Shown piece by piece: positions 8,152 to 16,290 of a stretch of 64,000 nt of DNA. The notes below the pieces were generated by a model that was not told the DNA's origin, did not search any database, and saw only the letters and a program-made list of their open reading frames with translations. The stretch is from Sharpea azabuensis DSM 18934 (GTDB taxonomy: Bacteria > Bacillota_I > Bacilli_A > Erysipelotrichales > Coprobacillaceae), in assembly GCF_000702165.1 (NCBI RefSeq), contig NZ_JNKU01000005.1, positions 1 to 64,000 on the forward strand, written 5' to 3'. The position numbers and the translations under genes were made by a program. Within the stretch, counting starts at the first letter, position 1. Each line of letters begins with the position of its first letter.

Positions 8152-8988
8152 TTAATGCTTTAAATGATAGATATAGCCACCATAAACTGGTTCATGTTTT
8201 GCCACTTCTATATGTATATGAGGTAAATAAGATTGAATGGCATCCATATAGTATTGGCTATGTGATAAGCCTCCAGTAATAACGACAGGCAGGTCATCTG
8301 TTTGCGCACTAGTAATCAGTTTTGCCGCATTGCTTGCAGAAGTTTTAATAATTTCTAAACATTCTTCAGGATGATCCAAGGCTATTCTTGCTGCCTTCGC
8401 AATTAGTGTTCGCTTAACAATACCATGATCAACAACTTTTGTGATAAGTTCATTTGGCGTATTGAGCTCATATAGTTCAGTGACTGAATCAATGATGATA
8501 CCTTTTCTCTTTCGTCCATCTGCTTCCAAGGCAAATGTTTTAAGTACATTTTGTCCAAGTTCATATCCAGAACCTTCATCACCCAAGACAAATCCCCAAC
8601 CACCAATTTGCGTTGTTTTTGCGCTCTCTTTGCGAAAGGCAACACTGCCCGTACCAAGAATCACAGTAATACCATCGTGTCCTAACAATGTACTATACAT
8701 GGCCATTTCTGTATCTGGAATAATGTGGTAGGGATGATTGCCGCATGCCTTAGCTACAAGCCAATCAATTTTATCTTTTAAGCTTTGGGAACGGCCATAG
8801 CCTGCAAAACCAAAGACAATAGGTGCATTGTCATCTAGAATACATGCCTGAATATTATTAATAATGGTCTCATCATCATTTTGCATGGGATGACAGCTGC
8901 CCACAACAACTTCGTTAAGTACATCTCCATTTTCATTATATAGAACAGCTTTTGACTTTGTTCCTCCTACATCAACACTAATGACCAT
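8152..8988 (-). CDS. BadF/BadG-type amino-sugar kinase (GlcNAc/MurNAc kinase)
   Basis: Sugar kinase of the ASKHA fold, 278 residues. It opens with the phosphate-1 loop SVDVGGTKSKAVL (about 4-16) and has the phosphate-2 motif VILGTGSVAF (about 108-117), IGGWGFVLGDEGSGYELG and the adenosine motif VVITGGLSH. This is the N-acetylglucosamine kinase branch, which in Clostridium includes MurK, active on GlcNAc and MurNAc. It follows mupG with two bases between them. MupG releases GlcNAc from MurNAc-6P-GlcNAc, so phosphorylation of that GlcNAc is the natural job here. Confidence 0.85.
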   Translation of the reverse strand: MVISVDVGGTKSKAVLYNENGDVLNEVVVGSCHPMQNDDETIINNIQACILDDNAPIVFGFAGYGRSQSLKDKIDWLVAKACGNHPYHIIPDTEMAMYSTLLGHDGITVILGTGSVAFRKESAKTTQIGGWGFVLGDEGSGYELGQNVLKTFALEADGRKRKGIIIDSVTELYELNTPNELITKVVDHGIVKRTLIAKAARIALDHPEECLEIIKTSASNAAKLITSAQTDDLPVVITGGLSHSQYYMDAIQSYLPHIHIEVAKHEPVYGGYIYHLKH

Positions 8989-8990
8989 AA

Positions 8991-10082
8991 CTACATCTTT
9001 GTGAATTCAAACTTCTGCCATGGCTTGATGACATCGATTAAGAATTCTTCTTCCTTTCTCATGTGACCAACAACATTTGTCTTACCACTATTCATCATAT
9101 CTTTTTTCGCAATCTGTACTTCACCTGCATAATGTCCATACTCAGAACTTTCAACAAGAATATCACCTCGATGAATATATTCTGGAGCATTGATAATTGG
9201 GAAATTCTCACCACGATATTTTACACGTGTCAATGTTGAACGAATAATATTTTCATTGATATCTCCCCTGTTCATTTGAAGTTCTCCAAAAAGAACCTTT
9301 TCAAAGATTTCAGGTAGTTCATTTATTACAGAAATAGAGAGATTAAGTACTTGTAAGTTAACTTTATTTAATGCTTGTAGTTCTTTTTTTGAAGGATAAC
9401 AATTGGCTATAACAATATCATCAATATTGCCCATCGATACATAATGCTTAACCTGGATATCTAATGGAAGATGACGATGCATTTCAAGCGTACAAAGTCC
9501 TTCCTTTACTGGCCATGGTCCAAAACTATCTTTTTCCTGTGAACCAACAAATGCTGCTGTTTTAAGGCCATATTGTTTAAATCTCTTTGTGGTGTTATAG
9601 AAGTGTTCGTATGTTAATCCTGTGTAGGGATGAGGATAGAAATTATGACAACCTTGTAAATGATAGATATCTGGCTGATAATCCATAATTGTATCAAGTG
9701 TATGAGTGTTATTTGACATATTGATTTCAATAATGAGATGTTGAGGATTATAAGTCATTAGTGATTCTTCCATACCTGTAAAGCCCTGATCAAGGCGTAT
9801 GCCATCTGCCTCTATTTCTTTAAAGAAAGATAAATCTTGATATGAAATACCTAGCTTACTAAAGACTGCAGGTGAAATATCTAAGATAACTTCATAGCCT
9901 AGTTGATGGGCATAATGATTCATTTCATAGAATTCTTTCTTAATAGCTTCTGGTTCTTTTGTTGCTGATAGCAAACAAGAAAAGATTCTTGATGCACCTA
10001 TCTTCTGTGCATCTTTTAGATAGTTTTTAATATGTTCTAGATTGTCTTTTTCGGGATAAATAGAAAGACCTAATCTTCTCAT
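8991..10082 (-). CDS. mupG: MupG-family 6-phospho-N-acetylmuramidase (DUF871)
   Basis: A 363-residue cytoplasmic glycosidase of the DUF871/MupG family. In Staphylococcus aureus MupG splits MurNAc-6-phosphate-GlcNAc after PTS uptake. The family start RRLGLSIYPEK, the TIM-barrel segments FSCLLSATKEP, EVILDISPAVF and ADGIRLDQGF, and the motif HNFYPHPYTGL (about 177-187) are all present, as is the C-terminal domain with NINENIIRST-like and RGDILVESSEYGHYAGEVQ sequences. It lies between the PTS EIIC and kinase genes, in the order expected for uptake, cleavage and phosphorylation. The start has a GAAAGGAAG site. Confidence 0.9.
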   Translation of the reverse strand: MRRLGLSIYPEKDNLEHIKNYLKDAQKIGASRIFSCLLSATKEPEAIKKEFYEMNHYAHQLGYEVILDISPAVFSKLGISYQDLSFFKEIEADGIRLDQGFTGMEESLMTYNPQHLIIEINMSNNTHTLDTIMDYQPDIYHLQGCHNFYPHPYTGLTYEHFYNTTKRFKQYGLKTAAFVGSQEKDSFGPWPVKEGLCTLEMHRHLPLDIQVKHYVSMGNIDDIVIANCYPSKKELQALNKVNLQVLNLSISVINELPEIFEKVLFGELQMNRGDINENIIRSTLTRVKYRGENFPIINAPEYIHRGDILVESSEYGHYAGEVQIAKKDMMNSGKTNVVGHMRKEEEFLIDVIKPWQKFEFTKM

Positions 10083-10113
10083 AATACTTACTTCCTTTCA
10101 TTAATAGACTTAA

Positions 10114-10134
10114 AGCGGATCACAGTGATCCGCT
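10114..10134 (-). repeat. Intercistronic hairpin between EIIC and mupG
   Basis: A perfect 9-bp stem AGCGGATCA / TGATCCGCT with a three-base loop lies between the EIIC stop and the mupG ribosome site. Downstream on the minus strand there are only three U residues, so it is more likely an mRNA-stabilising or weak attenuating hairpin than a full terminator. Confidence 0.6.
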
Positions 10135-10145
10135 ATGAGATAATA

Positions 10146-11435
10146 TTAAGCATTTGCTTCGTTCTTTTCTTCTTCAACAAGTAATTCATTATCCCACATT
10201 TTAAAGAAAGGATAATAGATGACTATGCTCAATGCAATTAAAAGAATACTCAGAATAATTGCACGCCAGTCAGCACCTGTGGCAAGATAAGCACCAATAG
10301 GTCCTGGTAATGTCCATGGGGCATTGACGGATACACGATTAACAAGTCCAGCTGCAGTTGCTCCATAAGCAATAACTGCATTAAGGATTGGGCTGATAAT
10401 AAATGGAATCATAAGCGTTGGATTAAGAACAATTGGTGTACCAAAGATAATTGGTTCATTGATATTGAAGATACATGGTAATAATGCCGTCTTACCAAGA
10501 CTCTTAGCATAGCTTGAACGAGATCTAAAAGCCATCAAGATTGCTAGACCAATTGTACAGCCTGCTCCACCAATCCAGATAAACCACTGATAGAATGGTT
10601 CAGGAGCAATATTAGGTAGAGCCTGTCCGTTTGACATAGCTGTTGTATTAGCTTCAAGAAGGATTAACCATACTGGACGTGCAAGAGAACCAACGATTGA
10701 AGCACCGTGAATACCAAAGCACCAGAAGAAAGTTGTTAAGAAGACAATAAGAATAACGCTTCCTAATGAATCACTTGCTGAAACAAGAGGGGTAATAAGT
10801 TTTCCAATAAAACCATGCCAATCAAAACCAAGCCAGAAAGTAATGCCACCAATGACTAAGATCACAACTGCTGCTGGAGTTAAGTTTTCAAAACTTTTAG
10901 CAACTGCTGGTGGTACAGCATCAGGCATCTTGATTTTTAAGTTCTTGGCATCCATGAAATGATATATTTCCACGGCAATAATAGCAGTAATAATACCAAC
11001 GAACATACCTGCTGAACCAAGTTTTGCCATTGGTAATGCCCAGCCCTGTAACTCTGCACCTTTAGCTGTAATATTGACAGGAACAATTGTAAGCAGGTAG
11101 GCTGTTTCAGCAAGAATAGAACCTGATAAGCCATCCAAGCCATAAGATTCAGCTAGTGAATGACCAATTCCAAATACTGCATACAATGTCATGATGAACA
11201 TTGTCATACGATAAGGTAATACAATATTCGCCGCATTAGCAGTTAAGAATTTTGATATTCCCCAAGATGCAGGAAGTGGTGGATTAGCAACAATCAAAAA
11301 GAATGAGCCAACGATAATTAAAGGTAATGTTGCAATAATACCATCACGTACAGCTAAGAGATGGCGCTCACTGCCAAGCTTCGTCATTGGTCCTGAAAGC
11401 TTTGCATTGAGTAAGTTTGCAAATTTCTCAAACAT
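10146..11435 (-). CDS. PTS EIIC, lactose/cellobiose family, of the MurNAc locus
   Basis: Membrane permease of a sugar phosphotransferase system, about ten helices, with the family stretches VRDGIIATLPLIIVGSFFLI near the N-terminus and NINEPIIFGTPIVLNP (about residue 320), the substrate-binding loop of CelB-type EIIC. The start at 11435 (MFEKF) follows GGGAGGAAATATT; an ATG 15 bases upstream overlaps that site. No EIIA or EIIB is encoded in this unit, so it must use partners from elsewhere, plausibly those at 20500-21154. Its place directly before mupG suggests import of MurNAc-GlcNAc. Known MurNAc importers (MurP) are glucose-family EIIBC proteins, so this would be a different transporter type. 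Confidence 0.85.
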   Translation of the reverse strand: MFEKFANLLNAKLSGPMTKLGSERHLLAVRDGIIATLPLIIVGSFFLIVANPPLPASWGISKFLTANAANIVLPYRMTMFIMTLYAVFGIGHSLAESYGLDGLSGSILAETAYLLTIVPVNITAKGAELQGWALPMAKLGSAGMFVGIITAIIAVEIYHFMDAKNLKIKMPDAVPPAVAKSFENLTPAAVVILVIGGITFWLGFDWHGFIGKLITPLVSASDSLGSVILIVFLTTFFWCFGIHGASIVGSLARPVWLILLEANTTAMSNGQALPNIAPEPFYQWFIWIGGAGCTIGLAILMAFRSRSSYAKSLGKTALLPCIFNINEPIIFGTPIVLNPTLMIPFIISPILNAVIAYGATAAGLVNRVSVNAPWTLPGPIGAYLATGADWRAIILSILLIALSIVIYYPFFKMWDNELLVEEEKNEANA

Positions 11436-11487
11436 AATATTTCCTCCCATTTATGTTTATGAGCTTTGTAAGCCCTTTGATAATCTT

Positions 11488-11547
11488 ATTATAACAGTAT
11501 GTAATATTATTTCAATACATAATTTATATTCTTGTAATGTTATTTCA
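11488..11547 (-). promoter_or_regulatory. Promoter with two probable MurR operators upstream of EIIC
   Basis: Minus strand TTGAAA (11515-11510), 16 bases, TATAAT (11493-11488). Two 15-bp sites, TGTAATATTATTTCA (11500-11514) and TGTAATGTTATTTCA (11533-11547), lie 33 bases apart (about three helical turns). The first covers the -35 element. Both match the perfect palindrome TGAAATGCAATTTCA in the murR promoter at 11 or more of 15 positions, so one repressor probably controls both units. Confidence 0.7.
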
Positions 11548-11549
11548 TA

Positions 11550-11849
11550 TTAGAGTAAAAAAATAAGAACACTAAAAGACAATCCAAAAATAATACCCAT
11601 ATTCCTATAAAAGCCTAAACAAATTCCACGCTTAGTATCAATAAAATAACGGGCAATCCCAGTTAATAACGCTAGCGAAATACTTAATGTAAGCGTAAGG
11701 GCTATTTTATTTGCAGGAAACAAATAAAGATCAAGTAACGTGAAAAGTAATAAGCCTCCCTGAATAAAGATAGCACTCTTATAGAAAAAACGAGGTATCG
11801 CATATTGTGTTTTTGTCGTTATAGTAAAAGGATTTTGTTTCTTTGTCAT
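11550..11849 (-). CDS. Small membrane protein of the MurNAc operon (99 aa)
   Basis: No family recognised. Three hydrophobic helices are visible (about 27-46, 48-68 and 80-98) after a basic, polar N-terminus; the loop before the last helix reads FIDTKRGICLGFYRN. The ATG overlaps the anmK stop (ATGA) and is preceded by AAAGGAGG, so it is made together with AnmK. Its constant partners would show whether it helps transport, for example as an EIIC accessory or an anhydro-MurNAc carrier component. At 99 residues it is too small to be a transporter alone unless it forms oligomers. Confidence 0.65.
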   Translation of the reverse strand: MTKKQNPFTITTKTQYAIPRFFYKSAIFIQGGLLLFTLLDLYLFPANKIALTLTLSISLALLTGIARYFIDTKRGICLGFYRNMGIIFGLSFSVLIFLL

Positions 11850-12982
11850 TTAAAGACCTCCTTTGTTGAAGGGGTAATTGTACCTAAGATCATTTTTCTT
11901 TTTGCCCCTGTTGCGCTGATCATATTGGCATAATGGTGATGTAATGTTTCGTTACCAAGAATCACAAAAGCAATGGCTTCTTTCGCATTAGAAGAATAGC
12001 CTATCTCTTCTTGTGTCAAGACACGTACATGAGGAAGCTGTGATTGGAGACGTTCAAGTAATGTCCTATTAAAAGCACCACCACCTGCAACAATAAGTTC
12101 ATCACAGCCATTTGTGAATGTCTTGATGTTATAGGCAATACTATCTGCTGTGAAATAAGTTAATGTTGTGATGAAATCATCAGCTGGTATTTTATAGCGT
12201 TCAAATAAAACATGGGCTAATTGTTTACCAAAGAGTTCTCTGCCTGTACTTTTTGGTGGAACCATATGAATATACTCCATGTGCATAAGTTCCTGATATA
12301 GAGCTTCACAAAGCCTTCCTCTTTTTGCATGCTTGCCATCACAATCATACTCTTGTCCATAGAAGTATCGCATTGCTTCATCAATGAGCATATTACCCGG
12401 TCCTGTATCAAAAGCGTATACATCTTCCTCTAAGCATCCCTTTTTAAGATAAGTAATATTAGAAATCCCCCCAATATTTAAAAGTATGCGATCAAGATGA
12501 TCATCCCGATACAACAAATAATCCGCATAAGGCACGAGTGGCGCACCCTGGCCTTCTGCTGCCATATCCATCGCCCGAAAGTTCGCAATCACCTGAAAAC
12601 CTGTCTTATAAGCAATAAGAGCTGGTTCACCTATTTGTAATGTACTTTTATGGTAATTCTTAGTATCTTCAGGAATATGATAAATAGTCTGTCCATGTGA
12701 GGCGATATAATCAATAGATGTAATATTTCTTTCATCCATAAAGTTCTTTGTGCATTGACCAAACCAAGAACCTAGTTCAAAATTCAATGAACAAATATCC
12801 TGGACATGTCCACCATCAGTTTGACAACAATATTGAATTTTTTCTTTTAGATGATGAGGCATTTTCACTTCACGATAATCAAGTAATTTCACTTTGGTAT
12901 CCGTATAGTTACCCTGAATATCACAATAAGCAATATCGAGACCATCCAAGCTTGTTCCCGACATCAGTCCTATTGCTTTCAT
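11846..12982 (-). CDS. anmK: Anhydro-N-acetylmuramic acid kinase
   Basis: AnmK phosphorylates 1,6-anhydro-MurNAc while opening its anhydro ring, giving MurNAc-6-phosphate. The 378-residue protein has the family start AIGLMSGTSLDGLD (about 3-16), IASHGQTIYH, the FRAMDMAAEGQGAPLVPYAD stretch and FDTGPGN, all typical. It overlaps murQ by ATGA, so kinase and etherase are coupled: the product of one is the substrate of the other. In a Gram-positive, anhydro sugars would come from lytic transglycosylases or from other bacteria in the gut. Confidence 0.95.
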   Translation of the reverse strand: MKAIGLMSGTSLDGLDIAYCDIQGNYTDTKVKLLDYREVKMPHHLKEKIQYCCQTDGGHVQDICSLNFELGSWFGQCTKNFMDERNITSIDYIASHGQTIYHIPEDTKNYHKSTLQIGEPALIAYKTGFQVIANFRAMDMAAEGQGAPLVPYADYLLYRDDHLDRILLNIGGISNITYLKKGCLEEDVYAFDTGPGNMLIDEAMRYFYGQEYDCDGKHAKRGRLCEALYQELMHMEYIHMVPPKSTGRELFGKQLAHVLFERYKIPADDFITTLTYFTADSIAYNIKTFTNGCDELIVAGGGAFNRTLLERLQSQLPHVRVLTQEEIGYSSNAKEAIAFVILGNETLHHHYANMISATGAKRKMILGTITPSTKEVFK

Positions 12983-13884
12983 AACTTGTTTGCCTCATTA
13001 ATAGCTTCATGCACATTGCCCCCATTATGTGAAAGCAGATTCTTAGCATCATCATAGCTAATCTTACCAACACCCATAATCACCGCAATCTTGACATCAT
13101 TATGACTCTCCTCAAGTAATCGCTTTGCTTGTTGGTGATTGCAGTGTACACATTTTTCAACTATACCAATAGCTCGTTGTTCAAGTTTTTCATTTGTTGG
13201 CTGTACATCAACCATGAGATTCTCATAAACCTTTCCGTAACGAATCATGCAACCTGTTGAAATCATATTACAGATCATCTTTTCAGCACTACCAGCCTTC
13301 ATACGTGTAGATCCGGTAATGACTTCAGGACCAGTAATAACTTCAATAGGTGTAGAAGCATATTGACTAATGACAGCATTTGTAACACAGGCTACTGAAG
13401 CACTATAAGCACCTACTTCATTCGCGTAGCTCAGCCCACCGGCAACATAAGGCGTTCTTCCGCTTGCTGCTAAGCCGACAACTGTATCATTTTCGTTAAG
13501 ATCCAGTGCTTTTAAATCATCTTTGCCTTGATTTTCATTATCTTCAGCCCCCTCCTGGGATCTAAACATGGCCTGATAACCACCAGCAATAAGGCCTACA
13601 ACAAGATCATTTGATACACCATACGTAGGTGGGCATTCAGAAGCATCAAGAATACCAATACGACCACTCGTACCAGCACCCATATAAATAAGACGTCCAC
13701 CCTTTTTCATACGAGCACTACATTCATCAATAACTTCAGCAATTTTATCTAGTTGCAAAGCAATTGCATCAGCTACTTTATGATCTTCAGCATTAATCTT
13801 TTCAACAATCTCCAACGTACTCACCCGATCAATATCCATTGTATGGATATTGCGTTGTTCCGTTTCAATACGCTCTAAATCCAT
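12979..13884 (-). CDS. murQ: N-acetylmuramic acid 6-phosphate etherase
   Basis: MurQ removes the lactyl group of MurNAc-6P to give GlcNAc-6P and D-lactate. Family start TEQRN, the SIS-domain loop MGAGTSGRIGILDASECPPTYG (roughly residues 60-85), AASGRTPYVAGGL and TGSTRMKAGSAEK are all present. The start at 13884 follows GGGAGG with good spacing and overlaps the murR stop as TGATG; an upstream in-frame ATG would sit inside the ribosome site. The GlcNAc-6P made here should enter glycolysis through NagA and NagB, not encoded in this window. Confidence 0.95.
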   Translation of the reverse strand: MDLERIETEQRNIHTMDIDRVSTLEIVEKINAEDHKVADAIALQLDKIAEVIDECSARMKKGGRLIYMGAGTSGRIGILDASECPPTYGVSNDLVVGLIAGGYQAMFRSQEGAEDNENQGKDDLKALDLNENDTVVGLAASGRTPYVAGGLSYANEVGAYSASVACVTNAVISQYASTPIEVITGPEVITGSTRMKAGSAEKMICNMISTGCMIRYGKVYENLMVDVQPTNEKLEQRAIGIVEKCVHCNHQQAKRLLEESHNDVKIAVIMGVGKISYDDAKNLLSHNGGNVHEAINEANKL

Positions 13885-14720
13885 CAAGATAACCTCCCTG
13901 TCCATTTTCTCGTTTTCATAAGCGTTTCTTTATGCTCATCGAGATGTCGAGAGAAAAGTGTGAGATATACGATATCTGTAATCATTAAGGAAGCATCCCT
14001 GCTCGCAATAGCACCAGCACGTAAAGAATCTTCCTGTACTGGCAAGAAGAAATTAATATCACTCAAAGCTCTTAGAGATGTATTGCCCAAATGAGAAATA
14101 CCAATAACTGTTGCACCTTGTTCTTTCGCAACCTTAACACTTTCTAGCACTGAAGCTGTTTCACCTGAATAACTAATCGCAATAACAGCATCACCCTCTC
14201 TTATTCCTGCAAGAGAAGCAAGCTGAATATGAGCATCAGTATTAAATATAGCCCGATAGCCAATACGATTAAGCTTGTGATAAAGGTCCATACATACATT
14301 ACCACTACCACCTATCCCAATAAGATAGATACAGCTTGCCTTTTCAAGTATATCTGCACTTTGACTAACAACTTCTTCATCAATGAGTTCTTCAGTTCTT
14401 TGTAAGTTGCCTAAGCGATGGGAATATGTAGCTTTAATAAGGTCTGAAGGCTTCTCATCTTGTTCCAGTTCTTTTGTAAGATCAGGAATCTCTTCTTTTT
14501 TAGTAACTAATAAATCAACTTTTAATTGAGACAATCCACTATAGCCTAACGTTCTTGCGAAACGAATGATTGTTGGAGCACTTGTATGACAAACTTCTGC
14601 CATTTGTTTAGCTGAATAACTTGCAAGCTGTTCACCATGATCTAAGAAATAATCTGCAATTTTCTTCTCGCTTTCTGTTAAAGCACTATAAGAATCACGA
14701 ATTCTATCATTTACACTCAT
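13884..14720 (-). CDS. murR: MurR/RpiR-family regulator of the MurNAc locus
   Basis: Transcription factor with an N-terminal RpiR-type helix-turn-helix (about 1-75, recognition region HTSAPTIIRFARTLGYSGLSQLK) and a C-terminal SIS sugar-phosphate-binding domain (about 120-250, with IGIGGSGNV and AISYSGETASV). In Escherichia coli MurR is a repressor released by MurNAc-6P. It is the first gene of murR-murQ-anmK. I place the start at 14720 because AGGAGG is nine bases away; a GTG six bases earlier is too close. Its own promoter carries the best copy of the proposed operator. Confidence 0.9.
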   Translation of the reverse strand: MSVNDRIRDSYSALTESEKKIADYFLDHGEQLASYSAKQMAEVCHTSAPTIIRFARTLGYSGLSQLKVDLLVTKKEEIPDLTKELEQDEKPSDLIKATYSHRLGNLQRTEELIDEEVVSQSADILEKASCIYLIGIGGSGNVCMDLYHKLNRIGYRAIFNTDAHIQLASLAGIREGDAVIAISYSGETASVLESVKVAKEQGATVIGISHLGNTSLRALSDINFFLPVQEDSLRAGAIASRDASLMITDIVYLTLFSRHLDEHKETLMKTRKWTGRLS

Positions 14721-14743
14721 CTTCACTTTCCTCCTTCTATTTT

Positions 14744-14777
14744 ATTATATTTCACGTTTTTGTGAAATGCAATTTCA
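14744..14777 (-). promoter_or_regulatory. murR promoter with palindromic operator
   Basis: Minus strand TTGCAT (14772-14767), 17 bases, TATAAT (14749-14744). A perfect palindrome TGAAAT-GCA-ATTTCA (14763-14777) covers the -35 element, and an overlapping inverted repeat TTTCAC-N6-GTGAAA (14750-14767) fills the spacer. Binding of MurR here would block RNA polymerase. Confidence 0.75.
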
Positions 14778-14862
14778 TTTTTATATTTTATACACGTAGA
14801 CCACATTTTTTTGGCCTTTTAAGCAAATAAGTGACTAATTAATGAAATACCACTTATAGCAC

Positions 14863-14891
14863 AAAAAAGATATCAACCTCAGTCAATATCT
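14863..14891 (-). terminator. Rho-independent terminator after vsr
   Basis: Minus-strand AGATATTGAC (14891-14882) pairs with GTTGATATCT (14877-14868, G-U pairs allowed) across a four-base loop, followed by six U residues. The stem overlaps the end of the coding region. Confidence 0.8.
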
Positions 14892-15283
14892 TTGATTTCT
14901 TCTATAAGATTTTCCATTGTTGCTTCAAAAGCATCCTTGATTTCACATTCCCAGACAGTAAGAACCCGATAATCCATTTGTTCTAGAAGATGGTAGTTCT
15001 TGGCGTCATTAGCCATATTACGTTCAATCTTCTTAACCCAATAGTCATGATGACTCTTAGGGACAGTAGCTAGCTTACAATGATAGTGATGATGCCAGAA
15101 ACAGCCATTCACAAAGATACATACATGATATTTATCGATGACAATATCAGGTGTACCTGGTAATCCTCTCACATTCTTACGATAACGAAAACCATGATGA
15201 TAGAGATATTTGCGTACTTTAAGTTCTAAAGACGTATCTTTGCCCTTAATAGCTTTCATATTGTTTGAACGCTTCTCATCCAT
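14879..15283 (-). CDS. vsr: Vsr-type very short patch repair endonuclease
   Basis: DNA mismatch endonuclease of the Vsr fold, which nicks next to T:G mismatches formed when 5-methylcytosine deaminates. Visible are RSNNMKAIKGKDTSLE (family start), the metal-binding core GLPGTPDIV and the zinc and catalytic region CIFVNGCFWHHHYHC, then KIERN. The start at 15283 (MDEKRS) follows AGGTGG; a GTG start 12 bases upstream is less likely. Vsr genes normally sit beside a cytosine-C5 methyltransferase gene, but none is nearby, so this is an orphan copy with its own terminator. Confidence 0.9.
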   Translation of the reverse strand: MDEKRSNNMKAIKGKDTSLELKVRKYLYHHGFRYRKNVRGLPGTPDIVIDKYHVCIFVNGCFWHHHYHCKLATVPKSHHDYWVKKIERNMANDAKNYHLLEQMDYRVLTVWECEIKDAFEATMENLIEEIKDID

Positions 15284-15360
15284 ACCATCACCCACCTGCT
15301 TCTATTATACCAAAGAACAAGTTAGATCTGAAAAACAAACAGAAAATATTCCTTCTTATA

Positions 15361-15401
15361 AAAAACGTATTCTATGTTATTTGAGCGTAGAATACGTTTT
15401 T
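15361..15401 (-). terminator. Terminator after the YitT gene (14-bp stem)
   Basis: AAAAACGTATTCTA (15361-15374) and TAGAATACGTTTTT (15388-15401) form a perfect 14-bp stem with a 13-base loop, two bases after the stop. It ends the long PTS/asparaginase operon. Confidence 0.9.
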
Positions 15402-15402
15402 A

Positions 15403-16290
15403 TTAATCTAATGGTTGTCTATAGAAATGCCCAACAAAGCGTTCAGTAGATATTACATTGATGATAGCTTTAGGATCAACCCTCTTGATTAAACGAATAG
15501 CATCTTCTAGTTCATAGAACGAAATAACCGTATGAATTAATGATAGATTTTTATGTTCATATCCACCAATACCAGCAACCTCTGATAACCCATGACGATA
15601 ATGTTTGATGTATGCTTTGCATATTTCTTTTGGATGATATGTAGTTATCTCTAATGTTACTAGTTTATACCTCTTATAAAATGAATCTATTGTTTTTGTG
15701 GAAATAAACTGAAATAGAATTGAATATCCAGCATATTTCCATCCAAACATATACCCAAAAATTAGAAGTAAAACTGAATTAAAGACAAAGACATATTCAA
15801 ATATTGACTTCCCAATTTTATTAGAAACCCATAAGGCAATAAAATCAGTACCCGCTGTTGAAGCATTTCCTCTTAGTGCTAGCGATATCGCAATACCATA
15901 TAGAAAGCCACCAAAACATACATTAAGCAGTAGATCATCAAATAACAATGTATAATGAAAATTAAGAAATATACTCAATAATATGACTTGTAGAATTGAG
16001 AAAAAGACAAACTTCTTACCAATACTTCTAAAACATAAAACGCCTAAAGGTATATTGAGTATTAATACAAGTAATGATACCGGGATTGTAAAACCAAATA
16101 GAGAAGAAATCTTATTAATAAGAATTGCCAAACCCGTAAAACCACTTGAAAGTAGCTTAGATGGAGTAATGAAAACGTTAATACAAAAGGACTGTAGAAG
16201 AGCTGACAAAAAGACACAAAATAATGTTTTAAGATATTTATTGTGTATTATGAATAAGCTTGCTGACTTGGTCACAATTGACAACCTCAT
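15403..16290 (-). CDS. YitT-family membrane protein
   Basis: Family with a six-helix YitT (DUF161) membrane domain and a C-terminal soluble DUF2179 domain (here about 215-295, ending in AIINVISTERFVGHFYRQPLD). The loops SSGFTGLAIL and GNASTAGTDFIAL are family hallmarks. Function is not established. The gene overlaps the end of cutC. The ATG at 16290 has no good ribosome site, whereas GTG at 16275 has GAGG nine bases upstream and may be the true start. It is the last gene of the PTS/asparaginase unit and has a paralogue at 54201-55094. Confidence 0.8.
   Translation of the reverse strand: MRLSIVTKSASLFIIHNKYLKTLFCVFLSALLQSFCINVFITPSKLLSSGFTGLAILINKISSLFGFTIPVSLLVLILNIPLGVLCFRSIGKKFVFFSILQVILLSIFLNFHYTLLFDDLLLNVCFGGFLYGIAISLALRGNASTAGTDFIALWVSNKIGKSIFEYVFVFNSVLLLIFGYMFGWKYAGYSILFQFISTKTIDSFYKRYKLVTLEITTYHPKEICKAYIKHYRHGLSEVAGIGGYEHKNLSLIHTVISFYELEDAIRLIKRVDPKAIINVISTERFVGHFYRQPLD

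Noticed and set aside
6-10134. Shared GCGGATCACAG between the transposase (near 7) and the hairpin at 10114
   Set aside because: Eleven bases only; the first copy is coding sequence and the surroundings do not match, so chance is the simplest reading.
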